Positions 15,210-26,839 of a DNA stretch of 64,000 nt are shown here, in pieces. The DNA is from Spirodela intermedia. Taxonomy: Eukaryota; Streptophyta; Magnoliopsida; Alismatales; Araceae. The position numbers were made by a program, and so were the translations under genes. Within the stretch, counting starts at the first letter, position 1. Every line of letters begins with the position of its first letter. Below the pieces are notes generated by a model, which saw only the letters and a program-made list of their open reading frames with translations, made no database searches and was not told the DNA's origin. Where the stretch lies: contig LR746275.1 in assembly GCA_902729315.2 (NCBI GenBank), positions 1,892,501 through 1,956,500 on the forward strand, written 5' to 3'.

Positions 15210-15990
15210 CGCCCCATGACGCGGAAGTGTTGCAGGGTGACGAAAAGCGGTTTCTCTCTTGGTTCCCTGCAACAAGGATACTCATACATTTGTACTTTCC
15301 GGGGCAAGTTTACATATTTGCCGAGTCTTGAGGGCAGTAGCAAGAGAACGACGATGAACAAAGAATCCCCCTTCTCTCTCTCTCTCTCTCTCTCTCCTGT
15401 TCAGGACAAGCTGGAGGGAGCAGATGTTGATGTAGAGACGAATTACAGAGGGTCAACGGACGGTGTCTACGCCTACAGGGAGTTTTGCTCGATGCATCTT
15501 CCATTGAAGGCGTCCGTTGACTATTTTATGATGTTATTAAGTGGCCCCACTGAAAATTTTATCGGACCAGTAACAAAGTCAACTTGATAATGGGTATTGA
15601 CCAAAAAGATACCTTCTATCTTAAAATCGCAAAGTGGTAAAATGACCCTCGTTTCCGTTTATATGCTAAAAGTCAAGTTCTCCATGGGGTCAACAACTCC
15701 AGGGTTCCTTGTAGATTTTGGCGACCTTTGTACAGGAAGAAGGATGCCAGTTTCCGTGCAGATCAAATGGTTGGATAGTTCAAGAAACCACGACTAGCTA
15801 TAAGATATGGTTTAATATTTTTTCTCAAGCGCGTAACTTGATAATAAATAAGTCGACAATCCTGCCGTCAGTAATAAAGCTGATGGTCAGATTCACATTC
15901 GGATGGGCAACATCTTCACCCAATCATGCCATTATCAACCTCTGTAAAATGGAAAGATGTATTCCCTGGCAAGCAAGAAAGCACAGCTTA
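15210..15990. other. Intergenic upstream of the PPR gene
   Basis: It contains a CT run at about 15372-15397 (GA on the PPR sense strand) and otherwise no recognisable gene. GC content drops here, marking the edge of the gene-rich block. Confidence 0.5.
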
Positions 15991-16060
15991 CACATTTGGA
16001 GATGAAATTCCTCGCAGGAGGTTGACTACTAGACCGGAGATGGAGCCAACGCCCGTCCAG
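15991..16060 (+). repeat. 70-bp upstream segment, first copy of a direct repeat
   Basis: This 70-bp block aligns without gaps to 18041-18110, with about 60 of 70 bases identical by eye. It lies about 340 bp before methyltransferase copy A, and its partner lies about 630 bp before copy B. The two mark the same position in the duplicated unit. Confidence 0.85.
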
Positions 16061-16396
16061 CTTACAATTTCCTGGTAATTTCGTGGTCTCTCTTCTCTCT
16101 CTCTTTCTCTCTCCCTCAATCGCTGTCCACTTGTGCATGCCTGAATTCAGCGACATTATGTCCTTAATTTCTCGACGCCATCCGTCCGAAGAAATTCCCT
16201 AGTCAACAAGCTCCCTAGTCCACAAGATCCGATGAAAGTTTCATATCAATAAAGTCTCCAGGGTTACGAGGAAGAGACAACTCCTAGGAAGACGAAGGGT
16301 CTCGTCTTTCCTTCAATAGAATCCCGGACACTCTCCTCGCCAGCCCATACAACCTGCACGAGCCCTTGCCAAGATCGGTGATAGCAGAAAGACAAT

Positions 16397-17679
16397 ATGG
16401 AGCCCCCTGGCTGCGGCCTAGCTTTAACGAAAGGAGGAGAAGCTGAGACCAGCTATGCCAGAAATTCTTCCCTTCAGGTTCCTGGCACGAAGATGGGCTA
16501 TTACTACTACTCTCCCCCCCTGGTCTTTAGGGTTTACTCATGGCGTTTGATATGGGTTTTCTGCAGGGAACTATCCTAGAAGAGGGTTGGCCGATCACAC
16601 GAGAAGCCGTCTTCAAGCTCATCCGAGGTATCAATAGCGACAAGCTCAGTGTAGCCGACCTAGGTTGTTCTTCGGGCCCGAACGCCCTTTCCGTTATCGC
16701 CAATATTGTGGACGGCGTCGAGGAGGGATGCCGACGGCTAGGCCGGCCCCCGCCGGAGGTTCTGGTGTTCCTGAACGACCTCCCGGGGAACGATTTCAAT
16801 GCCATCTTCCTCTCTCTCCAAGGTTTCTATGAGAGGCGGGAGGCTGTGAGACCGGCTGAGGGCCTGTGTCGTTGCTTCGTGGCTGGAATCGCAGGCTCCT
16901 TCCATGGGAGGCTCTTTCCGAGCAGGAGCATACACTTGTTTCACTCCTCTTCTAGCCTTCACTGGCTCTCACAGGTTTATCCGATTCGTAGGAGATGATA
17001 ATTTTCGTTTGGAGAAGAAGTTGTGATGTTTTGGTTTATCCAGTAAGAAGGCAACGATTGATTGGTATTCTAATAAAAGTAATTCGTCTACATTATTATA
17101 TGAATTGTTGGGAATCTTTGATGTAATATCCCTTTCAACTCCATCTCCGACAAGAGTACATTTCCGAGTGGAAGTTAGAGTGACGTATAGGCTGACGAAC
17201 TGACTCTTGGAATACATCGTTATGTTCTTCTTTAAATTCAATAGAGCAAGATAAATATCATAAATTTGTAATGCATCATGTGTACCATAGATCGTCCACT
17301 ACATGTCTCTAAGGTCATTCATCTATGATCTGGAGAAATTAGATGATTTTCTCGAATGATATAAGTTTCTTTTCTTTTGAATAATTCATTGACAAATGAA
17401 TTGCAGGATCCATTAAAGATCCAAGCAGAGAGGGGGATGGTTTTGAACAAAGGAAACATCTACATTTCCGAAGAAAGTCTGCCTTCTGTGGTGGAAGCAT
17501 ACAAAAGGCAGTTCCAAAGTAACTTCTCAAGTTTTCTTAGATCTCGATCAGTAGAGACAGTTGTTGGTGGACGGATGGTACTGAATCTAGGAGTCCGAAC
17601 AAGTTTGGATCCTGCCCAAGCTGACATTGTTCGGCTATTTAATCGGTTATCTCGAGTGCTGAAAGATCTAGTTAAAGAG
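16397..17679 (+). pseudogene. SABATH methyltransferase copy A, lacking exon 4
   Basis: Exons are 16397-16477, 16567-16974 and 17407-17679, all with good splice sites and no internal stop (254 codons). They encode the N-terminal substrate/SAM motif ETSYARNSSLQ, SAM motif I in VADLGCSSGPN, the FLNDLPGNDF region and the SSLHWLSQ segment, followed by the exon-3 block. The fourth exon, which in copy B supplies about 116 residues of C-terminal cap, is absent. After exon 3 the frame reads through the donor for 34 codons to a stop at 17784. The copy ends at telomere-type repeats at 17996, where the duplicated unit restarts. Family: SABATH enzymes methylate small carboxylates such as salicylate or jasmonate using SAM. 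It is probably a non-functional truncated duplicate, though its frame is still clean. Confidence 0.85.
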
Positions 17680-17995
17680 GTTCGTCTTTCTAACTTTATT
17701 CATGTCCATATAGTCAAGCTAAAATTAGTGAAATGTGCTTTTGTCTATAGTTGTTTGACATTTATTCAATATAGTTCTGTATAGTGTTATGAGCATGTAT
17801 ATTGTGACCATTTTCAGGTGGCAACCCTATTTTGAAAGTTTAGACTTGCCGGGGTGGGGTTATAACTCTTTAAGAGAGTGTATTTTATTTCTTAGGATTC
17901 GTAACTACAAGGGAATGCATTTTGTATCCAGATTTCTTTGATCAGTTAAGATGAGTGAATGTGAGACAGAATTGCATAGTAATGATGTTTATGTA

Positions 17996-18040
17996 TTTAG
18001 GGTTTAGGGTTTAGGGTTTAGGGTTTAGGGTTTAGGGTTT
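17996..18040 (+). repeat. Interstitial telomere-type repeat, six TTTAGGG units
   Basis: Six perfect TTTAGGG units occupy 17996-18037, followed by TTT. This is the standard plant telomere unit. The very next base starts the second copy of the 70-bp upstream segment (18041), so the repeat sits exactly on the junction between methyltransferase copies A and B. Confidence 0.97.
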
Positions 18041-18110
18041 CAAATTTGGAAACGAAACTCTTCGCGTGTGGTTGACTACTAGACGGGAGATGGAGGCAAC
18101 GCCCGTCCAG
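18041..18110 (+). repeat. 70-bp upstream segment, second copy of the direct repeat
   Basis: Gapless partner of 15991-16060. It follows the telomere repeats without a gap. Downstream of it, the copy A and copy B upstream regions diverge quickly. Confidence 0.85.
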
Positions 18111-18743
18111 GTGAAAGAGAACAGTCCATTTGCTACAATTTTGTTGTCTCTCTTCTCAGAAACTCGCCGGAGAGACGACGGCAGTTAAGACGTCGCCGGC
18201 GAGATCACCTCACGAGTTACAGGAAAAACAGCAGGAGGAACAAGGAAAACTTTCTCGCTATTGAAAAACTCTTACAGCCCTCTTTAAATAAGAAAACAAA
18301 GGAGAAAGAAATAACCGTAAGAAATAACTAATTGGCTAGTAACGCGCATCATGCAGAAAATTCCGCATTACCGCTTTGTGCTTTGACGTGTTCACGTCAA
18401 CGCACTTCTCGCATAACCGCACTATGCCGTTATGCGAGGGGCCACGTGCAAGGCTCCCGTTCACAACATCTCTTTCTCTCTCTGTCCATTCCACGTGTTT
18501 TGTCTACGTCCTCACTGAGACACTTGCACATGTCAGACTTTATTGACATTAAGACCACATAAATTTAGTCGTCGTCCCTCATGTCCTCTTCTTCAAAAAA
18601 CTTATCTAACATAGCCTGACGCATATCTGGACGTCTGATGAACGCGTACTCGAAACCTTAAATATCCTACCCGATTGTATACAGAAGAAGCCTTCTTGTT
18701 CTGCTCCTCTCAAGGTCCAAAAAACTAGCGACGGTGGGTCAAG

Positions 18744-20494
18744 ATGGATGTTCCCGCGGTTCTCTTTATGACCGTGGGAGAAGGAGAGACCAGCTATGCC
18801 AGGAACTCTTCCGTTCAGGTTCCTACGCGAAGAAGGGATAATCCTTCCATCGGCTTATTTTCGGGTTTCACCGATTCATTCCAACATGTTCTCTTCTTCT
18901 GTTTTTCTGCAGAAAAGTGTAGTAGAAGATGCGTGGTCTATAACAGAAAAGGCGGTCCTCGAGCTAGTCTCCGCAGTCAACAACGATCGGCTCAGTATAG
19001 CCGACCTAGGTTGCTCTTCCGGGCAGAACACCTTCGTCGTATTGGCGAAAATCGTGGACACCGTTGACGAGCAATACCGACGGCTTGACCGACCTCCGCC
19101 CGAGTTCCAGCTGTTTTTAAATGACCTCCCAGGGAATGACTGGAACTACACCCTCCGCTCCCTCGATACATTTTATAAGTTGTGCAATCATAAGGATGCA
19201 GGGCACTGCTCCGTGGCAGGAGTTGCTGGTTCCTTCTATGGGAGGCTCTTTCCCACCAGGAGCATGAACTTCTTTCACTCTGCTTCGAGCCTCCATTGGC
19301 TATCTCAGGTTTGTTTGGACATTTTTCTATTCGGATGAAACGCCATAATGTCAATAGTCATGATAACAATAAACCAGTTAAAGTCTTGTGATAGTTAACT
19401 TCAGGATTTTCAGTTTCACTAGATCTATTACGCTAAATATTCAATAGTTTCCACCTTTGTTTTATCCAAAGTTATCCTGTTAAAGAACATTTTCAGTCTT
19501 GCTCGAGATTCTCTTTTAATGCATATCCATTATCTAGACTTTACCTAATTTTTTTCATTCTTCGTGCATGTTTAGGATCCATTCAAGGCCATAAATCCCA
19601 ATAAGAAGCCCCTTTTAAACCAGGGGAGCATCAATATATCTAAAGAAAGTCCTCCTCATGTGCTGGATGCATACGCCAGGCAGTTCAAACATGACTTCTC
19701 AAATTTCCTAAGGTTGAGATCCATAGAAATGGTTGCTGGAGGGCGCATGGTGTTGACTTTCCCCAGCAGGATGGGTTTGGACAATTTTAATTCTGGAGCT
19801 ATTCGTCTTTGGAACCTTGTGTCATCAGTGCTCATGGAGATGGTCCAAGAGGTTCACAATTTACTCATAACTTCAGAATTGCATTTCGTTATTTTTTAGC
19901 TGTCAAAACATGCTGAGATCTATTCCTCTATCAAGGAAGAGAGAGAAATAGCTGAAATATTTTCTTTGATCTTGATTCACTAAGCTCTCGATGTCAAAAA
20001 ACAAACATGTACTTCTTGCTTTTGAGCTTTTGTAAAGGAATAGGTTGTGTCATTATGGTAGTTTTGTAAAAAATAATGAAAAATGATACTGTCATAACGA
20101 TTACCAGAAGATTTTATTTCTTTTGACATTCTTTGATGCATAGGGTTTAGTGGAGGAAGACAAGGTCGATTCCTTTAATTTGCCATGCTACTCACCTTCC
20201 CCTGAAGAAGTGGAGCATGAAATAGTAAGAGAAGGATCCTTTTCATTGGAGTTTCTGAAAGTGTTTGAACTAGACCTGAACGCTGATAATGCTGAAGCAA
20301 GCTCGAATTCAAGTGAAGCTCAGGGAATTTCAAAGGCAGTACAGGCAATTTTAGAGCCCATTCTTGAAAGTCACTTTGGGAGGAGTACTATTGAAAGTTT
20401 GTTTTCCAGATTTCCCAAAGCTTTTGACGAAGATACCAGAAGAAGCCAATTCAATTTAATCAATATCACTATATCCTTGGCGAGAAAGAGTTGA
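18744..20494 (+). CDS. SABATH-family carboxyl methyltransferase, copy B (apparently intact)
   Basis: Four exons at 18744-18818, 18913-19308, 19576-19851 and 20144-20494, all phase 0 with GT/AG sites, giving 365 aa, the normal family length. Tyr18 and Gln25 in TSYARNSSVQ match the SAM/carboxylate-contacting positions known from Clarkia salicylate methyltransferase. SAM motif I is IADLGCSSGQN (about 55-65), then FLNDLPGNDW, and Trp154 in SSLHWLSQ, the aromatic residue that packs on the substrate. The C-terminal part ends ITISLARKS. The reaction is methyl transfer from SAM to a small-molecule carboxylate in the cytosol. Whether the substrate is salicylate, benzoate, jasmonate or another acid cannot be decided here. 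It is the only complete member of the local cluster. Confidence 0.92.
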
Positions 20495-22242
20495 GAAAAA
20501 ATAATGTTTACTTTGGAAAGTCTGGACTTTCTTTCCCTTTCTTGCCTCACAGATGATTGATTATTACTCAACTTCCTTTTTGTTGGCTTGTTACGATTTT
20601 GTTAATGTAATTTCTTGTAATGGTGGATTGCTCTTTTACGTGTACCAAGAGCATATTAACCTTTTTCTCTTTAAAAGCTCTTTTGCCTGCTAAAACCGAG
20701 GAACTACATAGTTCGTAAAAAGTTCTTGTTGATGGATATTTCATTTTTAAGATATTGGTTCAAACGTTTGGAGAAATAATCCCTCCATCTTCCTGTGGTT
20801 CGTTAACACGTTAGATTATGTTTGCTGCTTCTCCTTCATGCGAAAGCATATAACAAAAGAGGTCAGGTTCACTAGGCAAAGAATATCTTCAATCTTGAAT
20901 CCACTTCGAACATTACGAAGTTCATCAATGTGGACATGGACTGCTCTTTCAATAAAAAAATCCGAGATAGACCGGTAAACATGTTGGTCTCAGTTGGGGT
21001 CCAACAGAAATAAAGTTTGGTGTTTCTAGATGACCTAGTACCCTAGTAAACTTGCATGTCAACTCCCTAGTGAGTTATGAAGACTTCATACTTCCATATC
21101 CAGTCCATCTAAACTATTCTGGTCTTGTAGAAGCTTTGCCCTTGCTGCTGTACCTCTAGCCAGTACACGCTCTTTTTCCCTATTTTGAATTGTGACACTT
21201 ATTTTAGTGTACTATATAGGGCGAGTCAGTATTTTTTGTAGAAGCAAGAAAGAGATGAATCTACATACACTCGTGATTTCGGAGCACTTTTATCTAGGGT
21301 CAGAACCAGATATTCTCAATATGATAGAAAATTTTGGAAAATGAAAATTTTATTTTTATATCTATTCTTTCTACGTCAAAACTCAATTGCCTCTAAGTCA
21401 AAGAACCTATCCTGATTCAACATGAGAAAAGTAGGATGATTCGAATAGAGCAGAAGCCCCCACTCGAGATAAAATTAGTTAATTTCTTAATTAAGTATTG
21501 GATTGATTATAGAACTAATAATAATAATTATATAAATTACTAAATAAATCAGTTTACAAAACTTTGTTTCGAGTAACCAAAAATCATTCTCAAAAGATAA
21601 CTACTATTCATATGAAAACAAGGAAAGTTTCTATCCAAAACATTCAAATTCAAACAATGTAATTTGTTAAACTCTTTTATCAGTTGAGCAAATGAGAGAG
21701 AAAAAACTGTTGACATGTATGGTGTGTAGGTTAGAAAAATGGTATCAAGCCAATTGAAAGTATAGTGTGTAAAGCATTAAATATTTTTAAAGGGCGTAAT
21801 GAAAAATGGTTCATTTCTGAAATTTTATTAATGATAGAATATTCAAAAAATCATTCAAGAAGTGTGAAATACTAGAAAACTTGACATAGTCCAACATATT
21901 GCATGCAGTAATGTGATTTTCATAGAAAAACTGTATCATTTATGCTAGGAATAAATTCGACCTATTAAGGGATATATGTAAACTGCTAATCAAATCATGC
22001 AAGTAAATCAATGAGATGAGTCTATGATAATAAAAACTTGCATGTCAAATTAAGTGCCTTGCTTAGAACCAGAGCATGGATGAAATATGATACATCAGGA
22101 CTATTGAAGTTTAATGTATCAAACTTTTATCTGACACGAAAAATTGACTGAACTTTTTAGAGACATATTTGACATATTAGATTATATACACAAATCATAT
22201 AATTTACTATGAAACACAAAAGTACTTGAAGGATATTATAGT
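20495..22242. other. AT-rich intergenic DNA, no supported gene
   Basis: This is downstream flank of copy B followed by AT-rich sequence. No family match or repeat boundary is recognised. Confidence 0.5.
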
Positions 22243-22442
22243 GCTACATGCACTTGCCTGGTCTGATCATTCAGCGGCCCTTTCTAGGAGATGGGAATGT
22301 AAATAGAAAACATCCCCTAGAAAGGCCTCATGGCCTTGTGGTCGGGGTAGCAACAATGACATTTGTCGATATGCTACTACATGTTTATTAAGATCATCAT
22401 ATATTATTAATGCGTGCATTGCATATCCGTCTCCATACCCAG
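22243..22442 (-). pseudogene. atp1: Mitochondrial atp1 fragment (NUMT)
   Basis: The minus strand encodes a degraded piece of F1 ATP synthase alpha subunit: [40 protein letters not shown], then a stop where the native protein continues SDQTG. The [10 protein letters not shown] wording is the mitochondrial form (the plastid form has DALIIYDDL). Changes such as RR to PR and PG to LG, plus the stop, show that it is a non-functional nuclear copy. About 65 codons are recognisable. Confidence 0.85.
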
Positions 22443-22649
22443 GAGGTGAACCAGAGAGAGCTAACCCCTTGTCCAACTACGAGATCAAATTGGATGATTA
22501 GCTCACTCCTGTTCGCCTAAGGGCCCCCCTAAGAGGGACGATTACCCTATAATTTTTTTTTTTTTAGGGTAAACATGAATTGTGATTTAAAATAGTAAGA
22601 TCAAAGCGAGCAATAACATAGTTTGTTGAAAAATAGATCCAACTCATCT

Positions 22650-23100
22650 TCTTTTAACTCTAGTAGCTTGAGTGCCTTCATTATTTCTAGATTCACACCT
22701 TTAAGTGGTCAAGCTTTTGAAATTCATAACTTTAGATGACCAAAGAGTAGAAATCTAGTTATATCCCATTGATTTAATTAAGTTCATAGTTCTAGAAATC
22801 TAAAGAACTTGCTGGAAACAGTGTACCTCTACTAGTATGATCCAACTAGTATTCAAAGAGCTCAACTGAATCTTATGATAACTGATTCTTCGGTCTCCTA
22901 ATTTCTGGTGTTGGTATGGATACACTTTTCACCAAGAGTGGAGTGAATTGGTAATAAGGCATGTGAAGATTAAATTACTCTTCTAAATATCAGCCACTAT
23001 AGTTTGACTTCAAGTCCATTAAACATCTTATTTAATCACAGCCTATAGAGCTTAATGAACTCATCATCAAACTCCACAAAATTCACAAGGTAGGTAATAT
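22650..23100 (-). repeat. Arm of a large inverted repeat (partner 26840-27180)
   Basis: The reverse complement of this stretch aligns over several hundred bases with 26840-27180. Shared landmarks are GAAGTTTGATGATGAGTT..ATTA, GGTGATTAAAT, ACTT(A/G)AAGTCAA and CTAAAGTTATGAATTT. It is probably an old transposon family present in both orientations; no coding content is recognised. Confidence 0.65.
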
Positions 23101-23562
23101 GAAAGTTCAATCATAGATCCACATCTACTATCTAAGGACAAATCCTTGGCTTCTAAGGTGATATACTACTTAAGTATAGTTACAAGTTGAAGTTTCACAA
23201 CTATGATACTTTATTGACTATGCTTGCTGGTTATGAATCAGCTAAACTGGTGGGAAACTAAAACTTCTTTTGGTCCTTTGGCTCACCTTCCAATGCGTAA
23301 TGAGAAAAAGTGCAGCGGACTTGAGGCCTTACCATCCTCAAACTCTACCAATGATTGAACAACTAAAGTTTATTCAAAATGAAGGTTTCCAACAACCCTT
23401 GTTGAACTTTTTGCATCAGTTATCAGTTGGAGCTAAGAGTCACATAACTCATTGCCCTTTGGTCATTTTTAAGGTCTTGAGCTAATCTAGATTGAGGATG
23501 ACCTTATAAAGCTTTTTTTTTAATCTCACATTTTCCTTTGCCAGAAATCTATGGAGAGAAGG

Positions 23563-25197
23563 TGATAAGTCTTCATTATCATGAGTTAATAATTAGTAAA
23601 TAATATAGTTTTAGCCTTAACTCATGATAAATAGACTTATATTTGTGTTAAAGAATGATTTTTGGTTCTCAATTGATTAACGTGAATTTTTGGGTAATTA
23701 TGTGATTTTATACGATTTTTACAGTCTTACTTTTGAGATAAGTGAAGAACAAGAAATAAAAATAAAAATATTGCAAAACTGTGAGGACCCGCTGGCCAGC
23801 CGTGCCCGCAAGCGGGTCGGAAGCACAGTCGGGGAGTAAGCCGCGAACAGGGGCGCGAGCGGCTTGGCTTGGGGACCTACAGGCACGCGTACGCCACTCC
23901 CCTACCACGTCACTGGTGGCCAGCCAGCTGTGGGGCATGGAGTGGTCGTACACGCGAGAGAAGGGACTTTGCTCACAAATCTAACATTACTATATATTCG
24001 CCCGAAAACTCAGCGTACAACCGATGTGGGACTAAACCCACACCTTCCTCAGAAGAGGCGGGGGCGACCGGTGCGGGTTCGAATCCTCCCAGAGTCAAAA
24101 TTCATATATTTTTATCTGATTATCGCGACTTTCCTGCAGATCGCCGGTGAAGGATTAAGCAACGAGAATCGCTGGATCATCGGTGAAAATCTCGTCAACG
24201 CGATTCGCGGAGCATTGCTACTAAAATTGCTGAACGATTCGCGATAAAAGGATCGCGAATCCATCGAGTAAATCATCTCCGATTGATCGACGAACAAGCC
24301 GTCGTCGGGAAGAGGACGATCCGCCGGGAGACCAGTCGTCACCTCCTGAGAGCGTACCAGATGCGATGAAGAGCCTCCTCTTGCTGCGCGGACCTGAGGA
24401 TGAAGCTCCCTAACACGCGCCCCACCTCCATCCAGCTCCTCTCCGTCGGGTGACAGCCGCCAGAGAGCCGCAAAGTCGCCGTTTTTCCGCTCCGCCGGGT
24501 GACAGCCGCCAGAGACGATTCGACGACCCACTTCATTGGTCTCTAGACTTCGCGAGAAGATCTAGAGATTGCCCACGTCGTCTTTGTCCAAGGAGAGCCT
24601 TCGAGGCCGTGGACACTGCACGACGATCCTCCCGAACGCTCAAGATTCCGGTGCATCGCCGACGCATCGCCGTCGCGACGCCGGAACTCTGTTTTCCTGC
24701 TTTCAATTTAATTTACGCTTCATTTAGTGATACTTTGTTGATTTTTATTTACCAAACTATACTTCGTTCAATTACGATTCTTCTGGCTTTTACAGATCTT
24801 AATTTGATTAATTGAGTCGTCTATAATCGCCTACGTAAGAATCGCCGGGCGGAACTCTGTTTCCGCCTGATTCGCGTTCGCCGGGCGCTGACGTCATCCT
24901 GACGTCCGCACCCTTATTTCCTTTTTTCCGTGAATTTTAAATATATTTCCTTTTTTATTTCCTAGTATAAAATTCGTAAGAAAATCGTACTCATTGAGAA
25001 AAATTCTGAATAATTACCAGATATTATATTACATCCTTGTGATCGACTTGGAAAATTACCACTATTTTTGGAATTTTTATTGAATTATAATTAATATATT
25101 TATTTTGAAATACTTTTAAATATCCGAAAATTTGTATTTTCTAGTTTTATAAATTTTATATTTGCGTGATTTAACATACAACGACTGAGTCACGTCA
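23563..25197 (+). mobile_element. Solo LTR (1,635 bp) with perfect 5-bp target duplication
   Basis: It starts TGATAAGTCTTC and ends GAGTCACGTCA, flanked by GAAGG on both sides (23558-23562 and 25198-25202). No internal region, primer site or second LTR is attached, so this is a solo LTR left by recombination of a Ty3/gypsy element of the family also seen at 29.5-36 kb. The open frames inside it (for example around 24.1-24.8 kb) are LTR sequence, not genes. It retains higher GC and fewer changes than the other family members and is probably the youngest or best preserved here. Confidence 0.93.
24889..24907 (+). promoter_or_regulatory. as-1-like paired TGACG motif in the LTR
   Basis: TGACGTCA at 24889 is followed by TGACGTCC at 24900, two bZIP (TGA-factor) core motifs 11 bp apart, inside an imperfect inverted repeat. 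The same site occurs as a perfect palindrome in the LTR copy at 62825-62855. Use by the element's promoter is inference. Confidence 0.5.
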
Positions 25198-25202
25198 GAA
25201 GG

Positions 25203-26480
25203 TTTGGAAACTTTAACTATGACTTAGAACCAACAAGGGTGCTAGTAGGTGTTACGTTCTCAATGTTGCAGGTGTTGGCAATTTGGGAGATTGATGATCT
25301 TACTCTAAGAAGGCATGGAGGTGCTTTGGTAGAGAAGAGGCCGTATCTAGGTGATAGAGAAGCTTTTATTTGTGTTATTAGGTGACTGCTGGCCTTTCCA
25401 ACTAGTTTCAGCCCACTAACATATACCACTGCCTCCTCATTTAGATACATTAAAATATTGAGAACATACACAATAAATAAATAAAATCCATAGAAATCAC
25501 AATATTTGAAATTTTGACCCACATTTTTGGCATTAACTGTCTTTAGATGACCCTTCCCATAAGTTGTCAATGTCTATGTTTACTACTTGATTTGATCTAA
25601 AATTCATTTTCTCATCATCTCCTAATTTTTTATATAATATTTCCCCTCACATGAACTCCATCTTATTCACTCATCTTATTTCAATTTCAATGAAGTTTTT
25701 TAAACATTCATGTCATCAGATATCTTTCAATATGGCTCAATAACCACTTTGTCAGCATCAAAATTACTAAGGTAAATAACACAGCACTTATGGTGTGACA
25801 TGTAGGCTTGACATTTATTATTCATAAAATCCCAATAACTTGAAATATTGTTGATCATCATTTAAAATTGAATGAACTAACTTTTCATTCTAAAGCTGCG
25901 TAATTCTTGAGGTAAGTACCTTCAATTAAATTTCCTCTCAAAGATTAGCTTCTATTATGATCTATTTTTTCCAACTAAACTTTTAATTTCCTTCTATTTA
26001 TTATGAGATGGTGCTTATTCATTGTTTCCTCAATAGGCAAGGTAATACTTGATGTCATTCCAATATTAAGCTAGAAAAAAATGAATTAGATAGCTACCTT
26101 ATAATCCTTCTATAGATTTTATATTGATACAAGCTTTTCTTGCTAATGCAATCAAGTGTTGGCCAATAATTTTGGATGGTTCTGAGGTAACGAAATTCAT
26201 ACATTCATGTTGGTTTTATATACTACAACATGTGCTCTACCCATTATAACATAATCTTGGTGAAAATAGTTATGGATTTCTGTTTAGTTTGAGATGTATG
26301 CTATAATGTGTCATATTTGACATAAGAGTCTAATGTTTTGTGTTAGTAATACCTTGCTCTAGGGATTTAGAAATACATTTTAGTATATATTATGTATAGT
26401 TATATACAAGCTTGATATCAATGCATCACTCTTGAATTGATACTTGTGTTGCACAACATAATTATTAGTTTTGATAGTGT
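25203..26480. other. AT-rich intergenic DNA
   Basis: No gene or recognisable repeat structure is seen. Confidence 0.45.
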
Positions 26481-26489
26481 TAAAACATG

Positions 26490-26800
26490 AAAAGGGGGAT
26501 ATTTTTCCCTAATTAGGGCACTGAGAATATCTTACTCCTTTAAACCAAGAGATCCAATTGAGATCTCTTGGAGTGATCTTGAAGTAGACATAGGCCAAAT
26601 AGGTTTTGCTGAATCACTATAAAAGCCTTGAATCCCATTTTTTTTCTTTTAATATCTGAATTAGATAAATTAAAAGAAAAATCACAAAGTATATAATATA
26701 ATATAATATAATATATTAAATAACTTAGGATAAATTAGAAATTAATCCACCTAGTATCCTCTTGATTCCTGTTGCAAATTAGTGACCAATGGGATGAAGG
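26490..26800 (+). mobile_element. Probable Ty1/copia LTR remnant
   Basis: It contains the motif order GTAG..TAGGCC..GGTTTTGCTGAATCACTATAAAAGCCT, typical of copia (SIRE-like) LTR promoters, then an AT repeat and a CCACCTAGTATCCTCTTGATT segment. The same order recurs at 27840-28190. Boundaries are uncertain. A perfect 10-bp inverted repeat (CCAAGAGATC / GATCTCTTGG) lies at 26545-26571. Confidence 0.4.
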
Positions 26801-26839
26801 TTTGAGATTGAACCACTAAAAACCATATTGTATCAATAA

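Noticed and set aside
12369-15587. Long plus-strand open frames across the PPR gene (including one over 400 codons)
   Set aside because: They are antisense shadows of the GC-rich PPR coding sequence, with Gly/Val/Ala/Glu-rich chance products and no family wording.
17996-18040. Chromosome end
   Set aside because: Only six telomere units are present and unique sequence continues on both sides, so this is an interstitial repeat, not a terminus.
24000-24110. A tRNA gene at the GGTTCGAATCC motif
   Set aside because: No acceptor stem, anticodon arm or A box could be placed upstream. Only the B-box-like element is present.
24112-24815. Open frames on both strands inside the solo LTR, repeated at 63244-63627
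   Set aside because: The same frames occur at the same LTR position in other copies and are broken there. They are non-coding LTR sequence.
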